Notes: generated from the sequence alone by a model not told the origin. A stretch of DNA of 49,385 nucleotides from Nemertoderma westbladi (GCA_032718475.1 JAUCBJ010005959.1:1-49385), one strand, 5' to 3'. Positions 38,047-48,504 are shown, numbered from the stretch's first letter. Numbers and translations: made by a program.

Positions 38047-38051
38047 AGTTA
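38047..38051 (+). repeat. Target-site duplication, right copy (AGTTA)
   Basis: Follows the terminal CA of the right LTR and matches 18967-18971 at four of five bases. The LINE reading frame continues from here. Confidence 0.65.
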
Positions 38052-38701
38052 ACTTTGAAAGTCCTCAGCAAGTCTCTGATCGGATGAGCATAAGCTCAAA
38101 AGATGGTATGCTTGAGCATGTGGATGACTTCTGTTACCTGGGATCATGGATCCGGAAATCAGGCGAGGACCTTCGAATACGTAAGGGAAAGGCATGGGCA
38201 GCCTTAAATAGGCTTTCCAGGATTTGGAAGTCACCGAGAATTAATCGGAAACTTAGGGTCCGGTTATTTAGAGCAGCAGTAGTTCCAGTACTCCTCTATG
38301 GGAGTCCATGCTGGGCTCTAACTGCTGAGGACACCAAATCTCTGGATGGCACATTCACAAGAATGCTACGCCGGGTTCATTGTGTCAAGTTCAATGCACA
38401 CATCTCCAACCAGACACTATATAACATTGGAGGTGTCTCATTGGTTCCCCCAAGCTTGACACTAGAACAAAATCGCCTCCGCTTTGCAGGACATTGCTTT
38501 CGCCGTGAGGACCAGCCAGTGCATAATCTTGTACTTTGGCAGCCTTATGGAGTGAATAAGCATGGTGGACAGCCAATGACTTTCTTGAGACGCATCTTAA
38601 ATGACACTGGCCTTGAAGATGCGGATGATCTAGCAAATGTCATGGGTGATAGGGAGTTGTGGCGGTGCAATTTTGTCGATAAGCCGGCACACCATTCTTA
38701 A
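38047..38701 (+). pseudogene. Second LINE: reverse transcriptase C-terminal part, 3' half
   Basis: Continues the LINE protein interrupted at 18971; removing the BEL element with one target-site copy would keep the frame. Motifs: HVDDFCYLGSWIRKSGEDL (RT motif D/E region), IWKSPRINRKLRVRLFRAAV, LLYGSPCWAL, LRRVHCVKFNAHISNQTLY and NRLRFAGHCFRRED. These are typical of the C-terminal region of RTE/Ingi-like LINEs. It closes with a stop at 38699. The region downstream is its 3' UTR. Confidence 0.85.
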
Positions 38702-39040
38702 AAATGCAGCTGCAATGCAGCATGCCGATCCTAGTAGTACATACCATACCCTCTACTCTCTTTCTACGTGGCGCTTTCGGTGCCCACAACCTCTAACTCT
38801 CTCGGTACTATGTATCCTGCTACTACTCTCGTGGTATGTCTATATACCACACTCCCTAACTTCTAACTTCTTACTAACTCTTACTAACTTCTAACTAGTG
38901 CTACCTACTATGTAACTAACTACTACTATTACTTTCTAACTTTCTACTATCTCACTTCTTATTTATTATTTTTATTATTTATATTTTATTTTATGTGTGA
39001 GAAGGGCGTCTAGCCCACAATCCCACCCCCCTCAGTCCAA
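38702..39040 (+). other. LINE 3' UTR with TAACT-rich simple repeat
   Basis: After the LINE stop the sequence becomes a degenerate CTAACTTCTAACTT simple repeat (about 38850-38950), then an AT-rich run with TTATTATTT. The LINE probably ends near 39000. Beyond it the minus-strand BEL/Pao relic begins. Confidence 0.5.
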
Positions 39041-39778
39041 CATATTACATATTGGATGACTCAACAACCTAAGGGCGATTTTTCCAGCAGGCAATTATCC
39101 CACTGCCCCCCTATAGGTCCTCTTAATCTTCGCCCCACTCTTCTTCTCAATTCCAACTCTTTTGGAATTGACCTTCCCTTCTCCTTTACCCTCAGGTCTT
39201 TCAGTCATGTTACTAATCTCTTCGTGGTCATCCCCTGGCGGCAAATTGCCACCTCTGCTGGCCTCCCCCTTAATATGTGTGCCGGCATTAAAGCCCCCGA
39301 TGACCCCGGTCATCCTTCGGTACATGTAATGGCTTACCATTTAATGCCCCCTCGCACTCTGCCAGCCCCTTATGCGTGTACATCATGCCCTCTCCCACTT
39401 TCCTGCCTCCTTTGTCACGTTTCATCATGGGCTTCTCTGCCCCTGGTCTAATCTTCCCACATCCTCTCCCTTTCCACCTTGTCTTCTTACTCGACCTCCT
39501 CCTCACAGGTATGCCTCTCAACTGGACCGGCATCTGTTCCAGACACCTTTCCGGACACCTCGCTGTCCACTCTTCTCCATCCCCATACATGGGTATTGCT
39601 CATACATACTCCCCATTGTCCTCCGCCCTCAGCATCGTCTCCCCAAACACTACTCGTGGTGCTGTTCCTTGCTGCTCGCCCAGCCAGATCGTGCCTCCCG
39701 CGAAATCCATCGACGGCTCCTCGTGCACCCAGGCCCGCTCGCCAGGTTCATCCCAGAAGGCTCTTGTCCTGCTGCCCG

Positions 39779-40609
39779 TCACCACTCTCCCGCCCACCCA
39801 GTCCGTATCTGAGTGGCCGATCCTCTCAATGGGCGGTCGTCATCCTCCTTCCTCGCTGGGAGCGGATCCGGACCCGGTAGCCTGGTAAATCCACTGTGCC
39901 CCTCTCCGCCCCGGCTTTCACCCATAACCTTCCACCCCTCCTGCTCCCTTGGTCTCTTCCTTGCAAGATCGCCCTCAGAACCACCTGGTGTGGGCATCAC
40001 TTGCAATCCCGATGCTGACTGTTTCGGTGATCCCTCCGTCCATCCCAGTTCCTCCCCCAGAAACTGGCCTGAGCTCCCTGATCGCCACCTTAGCTCATCC
40101 AAGTCCTGGGCTTCGAACCCATACTCCTCGTTTTCTTCCTCGGCCTGCTTCTCGTATGGGTCCTCCCCATCGCCTGTTTCAGGTTTCTCCTCTGCTCCCT
40201 CTTCCTCCACTTCTCTCAGTGTGCCTGCGAACATGCACCCTGAGGATTCCAGCACATTGAATGGACTTCTAGACTTGATTGGGCCGCTGAGTGTCCATCC
40301 AAATGATGTGGAAATCGCCATTGGGCCTCTATCTCCATCTTCTCCGAATAGGCAGGAAAACCTCCTGTGGGCTGTCGGGCAGTCCATTCCGACTATGATA
40401 GATACTTTCGGGATGTCCAGTTCTGGTATTGAGAAATCGATGTCGTCCAGGTACTGGTATTGTTCGACCTCGCTCTCCGTGGGTCGCGTGGCATTAATGT
40501 TAATCGATTGTACTATTTGAATGGGGTCGATGGTCACCCCTGATATCTTACAATGCCCCGTTCTCATCTTAAAGACTTCGTCTTTACTCGAGATAGTGGT
40601 CACCGCCAT
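39779..40609 (-). pseudogene. BEL/Pao protease C-terminal region and linker
   Basis: 276 codons on the minus strand, in the same frame as 40619-41284 across a TAG. Residues about 50-110 (SIIVGMDCPTAHRRF, GPMAISTSFGWTLSGPI) match the BEL/Pao sequence after the retropepsin core (LIGxD...xTxFGWxLSG). The remaining residues are a long acidic, Glu/Gly/Arg-rich linker (EEEGAEEKPETGDGEDPYEK). RT would follow but is not found. Plus-strand open frames here are shadows of this low-complexity sequence. Confidence 0.75.
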
Positions 40610-40618
40610 CTTGCTTGG

Positions 40619-41284
40619 CTACATTCGTAACCCTATCTTTTCAGCCACCCAATCCTCCGTTAGCGTGAACGCTGCTCCATTATCGATCAACATTAATGTT
40701 GTAACCGATAGCCCGCCTTCTCCTGTTATTCTCACTGGTACTATTTCGAGTAGTACCATTCTCTTTCTCTTTGATCCCGTCGTGCTCTTAGCCATAGTTT
40801 GGCCTCCAGTCTCATCATGTCCTATCGGTGTTTCTCCACACTCTCCGATTTTGTGTCCTTCCACCACACAGCGATTACATAGTCCATTTGTATCCGCGTA
40901 GGCTACCCGATATTGTTTAGGCAACGCTTGCCAATGCTTACAACTCATGGTCTTATGGGTTCCATCCCTATACAATTGACATTCGTATCCTGGATTGTAG
41001 CATTCCCTGTATAGCCCTTCACGTATAGCGCGTAGATTCATATCTACCGGTTTAGTGTTTTGGTTATTTGGACTTGGCCTACAGGGTATGTTGGGATTAT
41101 ATTTGTTCGTGTTGTTATTTTGTTTCTGTCCTTGCCACGGTGTGGCCCTACTCCCAGCTATCTGTGGACTAGCAGTCCCATGAGTGGCCGCATGTGGTAG
41201 CAACTGTCTCACTCTCGGGAATGGATCCGCCGGGCTGTGTTTGGGTTTAGGCCTGTTGTATTCAGCTTTCGGTGCCTTCCCCAA
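40619..41284 (-). pseudogene. BEL/Pao zinc knuckle and aspartic protease core
   Basis: 221 codons on the minus strand. The basic Asn/Pro-rich N-terminus is followed by a Cys/His-rich region (CYNPGYECQLY, MSCKHWQALP, LCNRCVVEGHKIGEC, the last a CCHC knuckle). The protease motif is VTTLMLIDNGAAFTLTEDWV: Asp-Asn-Gly replaces the usual Asp-Ser/Thr-Gly. It ends in a TAG at 40619-40621, after which the same frame goes on with the protease C-terminal region. The stop therefore probably arose by point mutation. Confidence 0.8.
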
Positions 41285-41290
41285 ACTATC

Positions 41291-42027
41291 CTAACTGTAG
41301 ACTGGGTCTGTAATCAACTCTGCCTCATAATTGAGGAAGTTCGACATTTCCTCTAGGCCCGGTTCCGCACCTTTCTTCTCCCGGATGGAGAAGGCGATCT
41401 TCCTCCACTCATTTCTTAGCCAGATTGGCAGTGCCTGCGCTATTGTGGTGATGTTATTCGATGCATTGAGTTCGTATGGCGCATCCAAGTTCTTTAGCAC
41501 GATCAGTGCCTTCTCGACCTTATTCGCGAAAGTCTTTATACTGACAGGGTTATCCTGTAGGCCACCCGATGTTATTCCCCTCAAGGTTTGCCGGATGATC
41601 TTGTCAGGGTGTCCGTATTCCCTGTCTAGGGCCCGCCATGCAGTCGTGAATCCATCCGCGATACCTTGATACTGCCTTACGATATTGTACGCTGGGCCCC
41701 CTGTGTAAACTTGTAAATATTTTAGGCACTCCGCCTGCGTCAGATTCTTAGTTAATATTTCATTACTGTACATGCGTCGGAATTGCAGGTATTCCTCCGG
41801 TCTGCTTCCATCGAATTTAAATGGCTCCATCCAATAAGCAGCTCGATCATGGTCTTAAGCGCATCTATGAGTGTTGCCATTCCCATCGCCTGTGCTTCTA
41901 ATGGGCTCGATGGATGCTGTACAGACTCTCCTGATACTGGGTGAGGTTCGCCCGTCGGGCCTGTCGACTTCTTCTGTGTTGGATATATCATTGGGGTAAT
42001 GGTCCCCTCCACATCCCCGTATCGCAC
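41291..42027 (-). pseudogene. BEL/Pao gag domain (DUF1759)
   Basis: The main frame (41830-41291, 179 codons) reads FKFDGSRPEEYLQFRRMYSN, then LTQAECLKYLQVYTGGPAYN, REYGHPDKI, LNYEAELITDPVYS, the classical BEL gag DUF1759 pattern. It ends at TAG 41291-41293 and the downstream zinc knuckle continues in frame. The upstream part (42027-41752) is in another frame and supplies the N-terminal approach (MATLIDALKTMIELLIGW), so a frameshift lies near 41830. Gag self-assembles into particles. Confidence 0.8.
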
Positions 42028-42029
42028 GA

Positions 42030-43070
42030 TCTATTCTGGTCCAAGGGGTTTGGGGTTTTTGTTCTCAGTTATATATATATATATATGAATGGGAGAATCT
42101 TTTAGGCTCGTTAAGCCAAGGAATGCCTGTTCACCACCATGGGTGATCTTCCACAGTAAACCCTTCCACATTATATATATATATATATAATTCATTAATA
42201 AAATATCCATATATGCGGATAAAATGGAGGCACAATAATAGTTACTTATAATCAAATATAGTACGTATTTATTAATTAGAACGATAAAATGTGTTTTAAG
42301 TGAATTAAGTGAATTTAGCGCCTCCTCGTTTGATATTTGTTTTGTTTCGATAATCATCCTCACGTTCACCTGCACACCGCTATCAGTGCAGAAATAACCT
42401 ATGTATCTCGGCAGAACCGTAAGCTACTTAATGTCTCGGTTAGACCCTTATTCCATAGTTCGTTTTTGAGTGACTGGATATATGTGATCTTATGTGGCAA
42501 GTTACATTCAAATATAAAGTGTGTTGCAGTTTCAGGTTCCCCACATAGCACATATTGTTGTCTATATCACCAAAATGTTTCATATATGCAGTATTTGGTT
42601 GACCCAAGAGGACACCAAGTATGAACGATTCAACGCTTCTCCCGCACTCCATATTTATTGGTTGTAGAGGTGGCAATCTAATATCATCCAAGTCATCCTG
42701 GTAATTAGCGCAAATTCTCCTTTTCCACATATCAGATATGTAATTATTCATCTGGTTAGGGATATAGTGGAACCACCTGAAGTCTAATTTTCTTAATGCT
42801 GGCAGGGAGTTGGCAGAACGTATTCCAGTAACCCAAGCCAGATACGAGCGAACTTCATTCGCCTGAATGGAGTATATATGTTTGTTATTGAATGACCCAG
42901 TTAACCAATAGATACCAGTTGTGTGATCAGTTTTTGAGATAAGTTTCAAGATGTACTTTACCGCGACCATTTTGTGCCAGAGATCAGGAGGCTGTAAACC
43001 GCAAACCACTTGCATATTACTTTGATCAGGATTAAATAAGTTGCCGGTAGCAGCCCTTAGCATCGTAGCT
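42030..43070 (-). mobile_element. LINE 3' end inserted into BEL/Pao gag
   Basis: A minus-strand LINE C-terminal fragment (coding 43063-42440) followed by a 3' UTR with two (TA)n runs (about 42067-42086 and 42171-42190). BEL/Pao gag sequence flanks it on both sides (43120 upstream, 42027 downstream), so it inserted into gag. It is severely 5' truncated, as LINE insertions often are. Confidence 0.6.
42440..43063 (-). pseudogene. LINE ORF2 C-terminus with CCHC zinc finger
   Basis: 207 codons. The helical sequence (LRAATGNLFNPDQSN, DLWHKMVAVKYILKLI) resembles the C-terminal region of LINE reverse transcriptases. Just beyond a frameshift the overlapping frame reads CGEPETATHFIFEC at 42545-42504, the CxxC-like, His, Cys zinc finger that ends ORF2 of many jockey/CR1/R1-type LINEs. 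The open frame itself reads through this region out of phase. The RT core is absent. The clade is not determined. Confidence 0.6.
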
Positions 43071-43119
43071 CACAGTTCGTCAAGAAGTCGGTTGAGTGTA
43101 TTGCTGATATTGCAATGGG

Positions 43120-43779
43120 TCACCCTGCCCCCCCCCCCCCCCCCCCCACCGGTGTTATATTTGGTATTGGGGTTGATGTTACCATATTAGGGCCCATATA
43201 CCTATCGGCAATTACTCCCCCCTCCCCTGGGTATATGTTATGTCCTTGCATATTATTGTCATACTGGTGTGCAGGTACCGGTACAGGCCTATCCACCTCT
43301 TGCCTACCTACCGGTATGTATGCCGCAACTTCTGGATCTAATCCCGTTGTCTGCGCTACCCTATCGCCGACACTATCTGTTCCAGCATGGCCTATAGTAT
43401 GTGCAGTAAGGCCTACAGTATGCCCTGCAGTCTGCCTGTGTCCCTCCGGACCGAAGTTTAATCTTCTCGAATATTCCAAGAAGTCCTCCCCATCGGCAAT
43501 AACTCCCCCCTCCCCTGGGTATATGTTATGTCCTTGCATATTATAGTCATACTGGTGTGCAGGTACCGTTACAGGCCTATCCACCTGTTGCCTACCTACC
43601 GGTATGTATGCCGCAAATTCTGGATTTAATCCCGTTGTCCGCGCTACCCTATCGCCTTCACTATCTCTTCCAGCATGGCCTATAGTATGTGCAGTAAGGC
43701 CTACAGTATGCCCTGCAGTCTGCCTTTGTCCCTCCGGACCGAAGTTTAATCTTCTCGAATATTCCAAGAAGTCCTCCCC
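43120..43779 (-). pseudogene. BEL/Pao gag region with 96-residue direct duplication
   Basis: 215 codons on the minus strand. Two in-frame copies of a 288-bp unit (43204-43491 and 43492-43779) each encode FLEYSRRLNFGPEG, TAGHTVGLTAHTIGHAG, AYIPVGRQ and YNMQGHNIYPGEGGVIAD. It continues gag between the coiled coil and DUF1759. The function of the unit is unknown. The end (GGGGGGAG) is encoded by the poly-C tract at 43128-43147 and abuts the LINE insertion. Confidence 0.7.
43128..43147. repeat. Poly-C tract (20 C)
   Basis: Run of 20 C in the gag relic (poly-Gly on the minus strand), next to the LINE insertion. Confidence 0.95.
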
Positions 43780-43855
43780 ACGACTACCATACTCTCGATC
43801 GGCAGCTATGTCCCGTCAGGAAGTTTCTTTTCGATCCCCTCTCCTGTTCTCATCC

Positions 43856-44427
43856 TCACACAGGTATATCCTGTACCCTTCTCCTGGTGTGTGGTATATC
43901 ATCCGGCGCTTTTGCTTCGCCTGGTATTGCATAAGCCCCCTTAGCCGGGTATGCATATATTATCCCGCATATGCTTTCCCGCTCTCTCTCTCTGTCTCTG
44001 TCCTCTCTCAGACTTTGATTCGCTAATTCCATCTCTCTCGCCTCCCGCTCTCTACGCTCATTCTCTATTCTCGCCTCCCGCTCTCTACGCTCGTTCGCTA
44101 TTCTCGCCTCCCGCTCTCTACGCTCGTTCTCTATTCTCGCATCCCTCTCTCTACGCTCATTCGTTTCTCTCTCTACCCTCGCTGCCTCTTTCGCTTCTCG
44201 CTCCTTCCACTCATTCTCTATTCCGCCTCCCGCTTCTCGCGCTCGTTTATCTCTCTCTCTTCCTGCTCCCTGCAAATTCTCGCCACCCTCTCGGCTCTTT
44301 CTCTACATTCCCTCGCTAACTCTCTCTCTTTCTCTAATAACGCGGTTCCCTCGTCCAGTTGCCTCTCCAACTCCTGCCGATCCAGCGCCACAAAGTCTAG
44401 TTGACACACCAGATCTATCTCTAACAC
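43856..44427 (-). pseudogene. BEL/Pao gag N-terminal coiled coil
   Basis: Two overlapping minus-strand frames (44427-44218 and 44275-43856). The first reads LDFVALDRQELERQLDEGTA and LLEKERELARECRERAERVA. After a frameshift near 44225 the second has repeated ENERREREARI heptad-like units (30-33 bp tandem repeats of TCTCGCCTCCCGCTCTCTACG on the plus strand). It is highly charged and predicted to form one long helix. It parallels the coiled-coil gag of the 19-kb element but not its sequence. Confidence 0.65.
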
Positions 44428-44440
44428 CCTTCTTGCTTTT

Positions 44441-44640
44441 GTGGAGGATGTAGCGACTTTTCACTTGCAACAGACTCCCGTCGCCTCTCCGTCATACTAA
44501 CTTTCCCCCGCTTTCTGGGGTTCTCGCTAACCGACGACACCGAATCCTCGGTGTTAATCCTCGGTGTTCGCCGTCGTGCGGGTTCGCCCAACCCACTAAC
44601 TTAATTCCCCTAGCATCTATGGCATACTTTTAGTATTAAA
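44441..44640. other. Spacer upstream of the BEL/Pao gag relic
   Basis: Pyrimidine-rich sequence with CGACGACACCGAATCCTCGG and a local GGTGTTAATCCTCGGTGTT repeat. This would be the leader of the minus-strand relic. No LTR partner was found. Confidence 0.35.
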
Positions 44641-45170
44641 ACCCCATTTTATTATTCACTCATATTTTTTTAAGGAAAATAATTATGTACTCTTATTTTT
44701 ATATGTGTAACTAATTTAATTGCATTATGTTCTCATTTTAAAATGAGTACACCTATAATTCGGGAAATTTTGCAATTTTGTACTCATATTTTTATAAGAG
44801 TCACTAATTCAAAGAATTATGTTCTCATTTTAAAATGAGTACACCATATAATTCGGGAACATCTTTCAATTTTGTACTCATATTTTTATAAGAGTCACTA
44901 ATTCAAAGAATTATGTTCTCATTTTAAAATGAGTACACCATTAATTCGGAACATCTTTCAATTTTGTACTCATATTTTTATAAGAGTCACTAATTCAAAG
45001 AATTATGTACTCATTTTAAAATGAGTACACCATTAATTCGGAACATCTTTCAATTTTGTACTCATATTTTTATAAGAGTCACTAATTCAAAGAATTATGT
45101 TCTCATTTTAAAATGAGTACACCATTAATTCGGAAAACCTTGCAATTTTGTACTCATATTTTAGCCAATC
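44640..45170. repeat. 92-bp satellite with palindromic core
   Basis: TTTTGTACTCATATTTTTAT starts successive units at about 44779, 44873, 44965, 45057 and 45149 (period 92-94 bp). Each unit holds ATGTTCTCATTTTAAAATGA and GTACAC; in the 45005 copy TGTACTCATTTT/AAAATGAGTACA is a perfect 24-bp palindrome. Units are nearly identical in the middle and diverge at the edges. Confidence 0.9.
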
Positions 45171-45360
45171 GCGAATTTGCGCCTCATTTTAAAATGGTCA
45201 CCATTAATTCGGAATAACTTTGCAATTTTGCACCCATCTTTTAGCCAATCGCGAATTTGCGCCTCATCTTTTAATAATTGTCACCCATCTTTTAACCAAT
45301 CACGAATTTGCGCCTCATCTTCGAATAATTGCCACCCATCTTTTAGCCAATCATTGATAA
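45170..45360. repeat. Short satellite derivative (about 45-55 bp units)
   Basis: Four degenerate copies of CACCCATCTTTTAGCCAATC followed by GCGAATTTGCGCCTCAT, continuous with the 92-bp satellite. Sequence and length drift between copies. Confidence 0.75.
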
Positions 45361-46037
45361 GGCCTTTCTCCACTGTTGTAAAGAAGTATAAAGGGTGAAT
45401 CGGACTACTGTTGAAATCATATGGTTTCTGTGATAGCATATGATAACGACGGTACATAAAGTTGCTGCACTGGCTATCGAGAGTTTAAGATTTACTAGTG
45501 GATGTGGGTGATTGGGTCTGTAAAAGTGGGCATAACATAAATGATTACTAGGCCTAAGTTGTATTGCCGTCATTAGTATCTTAGTCACTATTATTTACTT
45601 AATGTAGTTAGTGTTTCTAAGTTTCCAAAATTTTAATTGAGAAAAATACATTACTATATTGTAATTACTCATATTGTATTATTATTACTATCATACTTTA
45701 TCAATAAAGATAAGTACAGAGATAGCGGAGTCAAGATACAGGAAAGTAGAGTTTAGTTAAGTGTAATCTACAAAACATTATTAAATACAATGTTAATACA
45801 AGTAAGTTGTATCTAAGAAGCAAAACATTAAACCGGTAATATTTCTGACCAGTTGTTACACGAGCTTAGTTGCATTCGCACATTTTCAGAAGTGAACATA
45901 GAGTTACAATAGAAACTAATTTTTTATCCTATTTTGGAACTAATTCTGACATTAGGCCATGTAATCTGGTACTGATATACTGTACAGTGTAGACTATACA
46001 TAACATTTGTGTAGCTTAGAGCTTATCATAATTCGTT
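45361..46037. other. AT-rich DNA upstream of a candidate gene
   Basis: No coding sequence is convincing; the minus-strand frame 45343-45588 has no motif. CAATAAAGATAA at about 45701 and TA-rich runs occur. A promoter for the gene at 46038 may lie here, but I see no clear TATA-Inr arrangement. Confidence 0.4.
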
Positions 46038-46466
46038 GTGTTTGGAATGGACCAAGAACAGCGTCGCTGCTGTAATTTACTTTATGGCGATGATAATATT
46101 TATTGCACAAGATGTGGACACCGTTTACAACAGTTGTCAGTGCCTCAACATCCTGTAGTTGATCTTACAACAACGACGACGTCTACGAGTAATCAGAATT
46201 GGTCGTTAGTTAACCCTAATGGTAGTGGACCTGGACAGTTACAATTTCCAAACACTCAAAACATTAACAGGCCAAGGCGCCCAGCAGAGCTTATAGAGGA
46301 ATTGAATGCTACATTTGCTCCTTATGGTAGTGGAAGATCTACAGGATTGTCAGGACATATCAGTCGTCGGTCATCGAGTTCGAGTGGTAATCGAAGGACA
46401 TTACCGACAGTGTCAACTAGTGGTAGTCGATCAAGTGGCGTAGTAGGCCGCGTTCCTCCTCTGTAA
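46038..46466 (+). pseudogene. Unidentified protein, N-terminal zinc-ribbon-like part
   Basis: 142 codons. Residues 11-29 contain Cys11, Cys12, Cys23 and Cys26 in CCNLLYGDDNIYCTRCGHRL, resembling a small zinc ribbon. Then comes a disordered Thr/Ser/Asn/Arg-rich linker (SRRSSSSSGNRR). The frame ends at TAA 46464, but near 46440 a shift by one frame gives SRPRSSSVTKSVIVIKTEEG, which leads directly into the next segment. One frameshift or a missed intron therefore joins them. No transposon motif is seen. Possibly a host gene or a relic of one. Confidence 0.45.
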
Positions 46467-47494
46467 CGAAGTCAGTCATTGTTATCAAAACAGAAGAAGG
46501 CGATACTCGAGTTTGTAAAGATACCATTATTAAACAATGCATGGTAACATATACTGACAATTCCACTCAAGAAGAAGTGCGGTCAGTAATTATGAATTCA
46601 TTATTAGCACCACCGTCATGCAATTCTGACTTTGAGTTTATTAAAGTTTTCAATAAATCAATTCTACCCCTATCTGTGTCTGATAACTTTATATTTAATG
46701 GCCAGGCACTTAAATCGATTTATCCTAGAGATAAACCAATATATGTTCGGATTGAAAATAGAAGCAGCAATGAGTCCACTGTTATAGTCCCAACTACGAT
46801 TTCCGAGAATGATACATTACCAACAACATTTTTGCAGGGGCAGGCAACCGTTGTGGAACATATCCCAATAACTTCCCCGCAAGTCATTAATAGAGAAGCC
46901 ATACAAATATATTATGATTCCATGTTAGTGGACGACTCTTCCGATAATGAATGTAATGAGAGAGACATGAATATAGCTCCATCTTGTCTAGAATTTTTAG
47001 AATTGATTCACGAAGTTCCGGAAGTAATTACCAATTTGTTACAAGGAAACATCACAGACGAATTGCGATACAAGTCCTCCGAAATGGGATTGATTATGAT
47101 TGAAGCGAATATTACTCGCAGTGATTTAAGTCTGCGTAAGTTTGCAGAGTTGTTTCTGAAGTCGTTACTAATATTCAATAAAGGCGCTATAGATTCTCTG
47201 AAAGAAGGAATTCTGCCAATTCTGTCCACAAAAGATTTTCCAAGTCACCTTATCTATAAAGTCCTTTCTTGTTCCCCGGAAATAATGGTTTCCAAAATTT
47301 GGCGTGAAGCTGAATTCTTGGATCCTCACCAACCAGGCTCAAACGGTTACGAAAGGGAAGATGATATTTCATTTTGGTTTGGCACCTCATTTCAATGGTT
47401 AGATGACTGTGGGTCATTAGTTTGGGAACAACACACATTGACCAAATCTAATACAGTCCCGCTCTCAAAAAGCATTCCTTTGATCAAACATTGA
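46442..47494 (+). pseudogene. Unidentified protein, central part (possible HECT-type E3 relative)
   Basis: Open from about 46442; the first ATG is at 46541. It reads IKTEEGDTRVCKDTIIKQC, then SDFEFIKVFNKSILPLSV, NGQALKSIYPRDKPIYVRIE, an acidic Ser/Asp patch and a helical C-terminal half (LRKFAELFLKSLLIFNKGAI). The DFEF...KS...IYVRI pattern reminds me of the region before the HECT domain in invertebrate proteins annotated as G2/M-phase-specific E3 ubiquitin ligase-like. No HECT catalytic Cys is present. The frame stops at TGA 47492 inside a TGATCA repeat, so it looks truncated. Low-confidence identification. Confidence 0.4.
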
Positions 47495-47530
47495 TCAAAC
47501 TTTGATCAAACATTGATCAATGTTTGATCA
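47481..47530. repeat. 11-bp phased TGATCA repeat
   Basis: TGATCA occurs at 47481, 47492, 47503, 47514 and 47525, exactly 11 bp apart, within TTTGATCAAACA-like units. The last two units are arranged so that CATTGATCAATG and TTTGATCAAA are palindromic. The stop of the upstream frame is formed by the second copy. Confidence 0.9.
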
Positions 47531-47554
47531 AAATGTGTCCATAGAGTAGCATTG

Positions 47555-47665
47555 AAAGTAGAATTGACATTGAAATGACATTGATGGCATATTGAAATGA
47601 CCTTGAAATCGATGGACCGAAATTCCAGACTTTCTGTCTCATATTGAAATGACATTGAAATGATT
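47555..47665. repeat. Degenerate ATTGAAATGAC repeat
   Basis: ATTGACATTGAAATGACATTG and variants recur about six times between 47562 and 47660, with a short inverted CATTTCAAGG-like variant. Simple-repeat decay; no gene. Confidence 0.7.
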
Positions 47666-48504
47666 TCAAGGTAACAGTTTACATCGCTCTTCTGCGGCAT
47701 GCCTTTGAACTCAGATTCCCGCCGAGAACTGGCTTTTGTTAATGGCCAAGCCGCGATGTGATTGACAGGGCGGTGGATGGAGCTTGCTTGACTTTGTGGA
47801 TGGACAGCGATTGGATTTACAAGGCGGTGTTGTGGTAGTGTCCCAGACTGAGTTTTGTTCTTGTAGGGCAGGGCCTATTATTACACCAACAACTAGTTCA
47901 GAAAAACAGTCTTTGGAATAATTTTATATTATTGTTATATTAGAAATTAGTTTCAATGTTCCTTAAATCAGAATCAAGGCCAAAGACCTCCATTGACGTA
48001 GCAGCGCGATGGCTGCCGTTGCATTGCATTTGCTTATACAGTAATTGTGTAAATTCGACAAGCTTCCTTCCTGCCCCTGTCTCTAAGTATACTAATAAAT
48101 GTAAATAAAGAAATAAATAAATCCAAGCGCTAGCGCCAGCGCACCCCCTAAAATACCTTCTAAAAATGTAGGTAATTTAATTTTAATACTCTGATAAGGT
48201 AATTTTATTGAAAACCTAATTTGTTTTAAAGTAAACTATGTTAAGTACATCATTAGTTACGTATTTTTTAATTCAGTTTAACGTATTGTAATTATAATTT
48301 TTAAATATTAAAAATCAAATTGGGTTAGTAATACTTATTAAATTATGCTCATTCATTTTTAATTAATGGAGGGTTTTAACCATCCGGCCGACAAACCACA
48401 CTTTTGCTCACAGGTCGTTGTAAGACAAGGCATCATATAACCCCATATCCCATCCCTCTTGTTGTGGACTATTACTATATCATTGTACAAGCTGCGGACC
48501 TGCA

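Larger units (their letters stand above)
39040..44440 (-). mobile_element. Minus-strand BEL/Pao gag-protease relic
   Basis: Read on the minus strand: coiled-coil gag N-terminus (44427-43856), Gly/Tyr/Pro repeat region (43767-43120), gag domain DUF1759 (42027-41291), zinc knuckle and protease (41284-40619), protease C-terminal region (40609-39779). RT, RNase H and integrase are absent, cut off where the second LINE ends. A LINE 3' end (about 43070-42030) is inserted within gag. Stops and frameshifts abound. It is a different family from the 19-kb element. Confidence 0.8.

Noticed and set aside
39372-40520. Long plus-strand Ser/Pro-rich frames opposite the protease relic
   Set aside because: They are antisense shadows of the minus-strand acidic linker, which has recognisable BEL/Pao motifs.
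43115-44319. Plus-strand Pro/Cys- and Ser/Leu-rich frames
   Set aside because: Antisense shadows of the duplicated gag unit and of the charged coiled-coil repeats.
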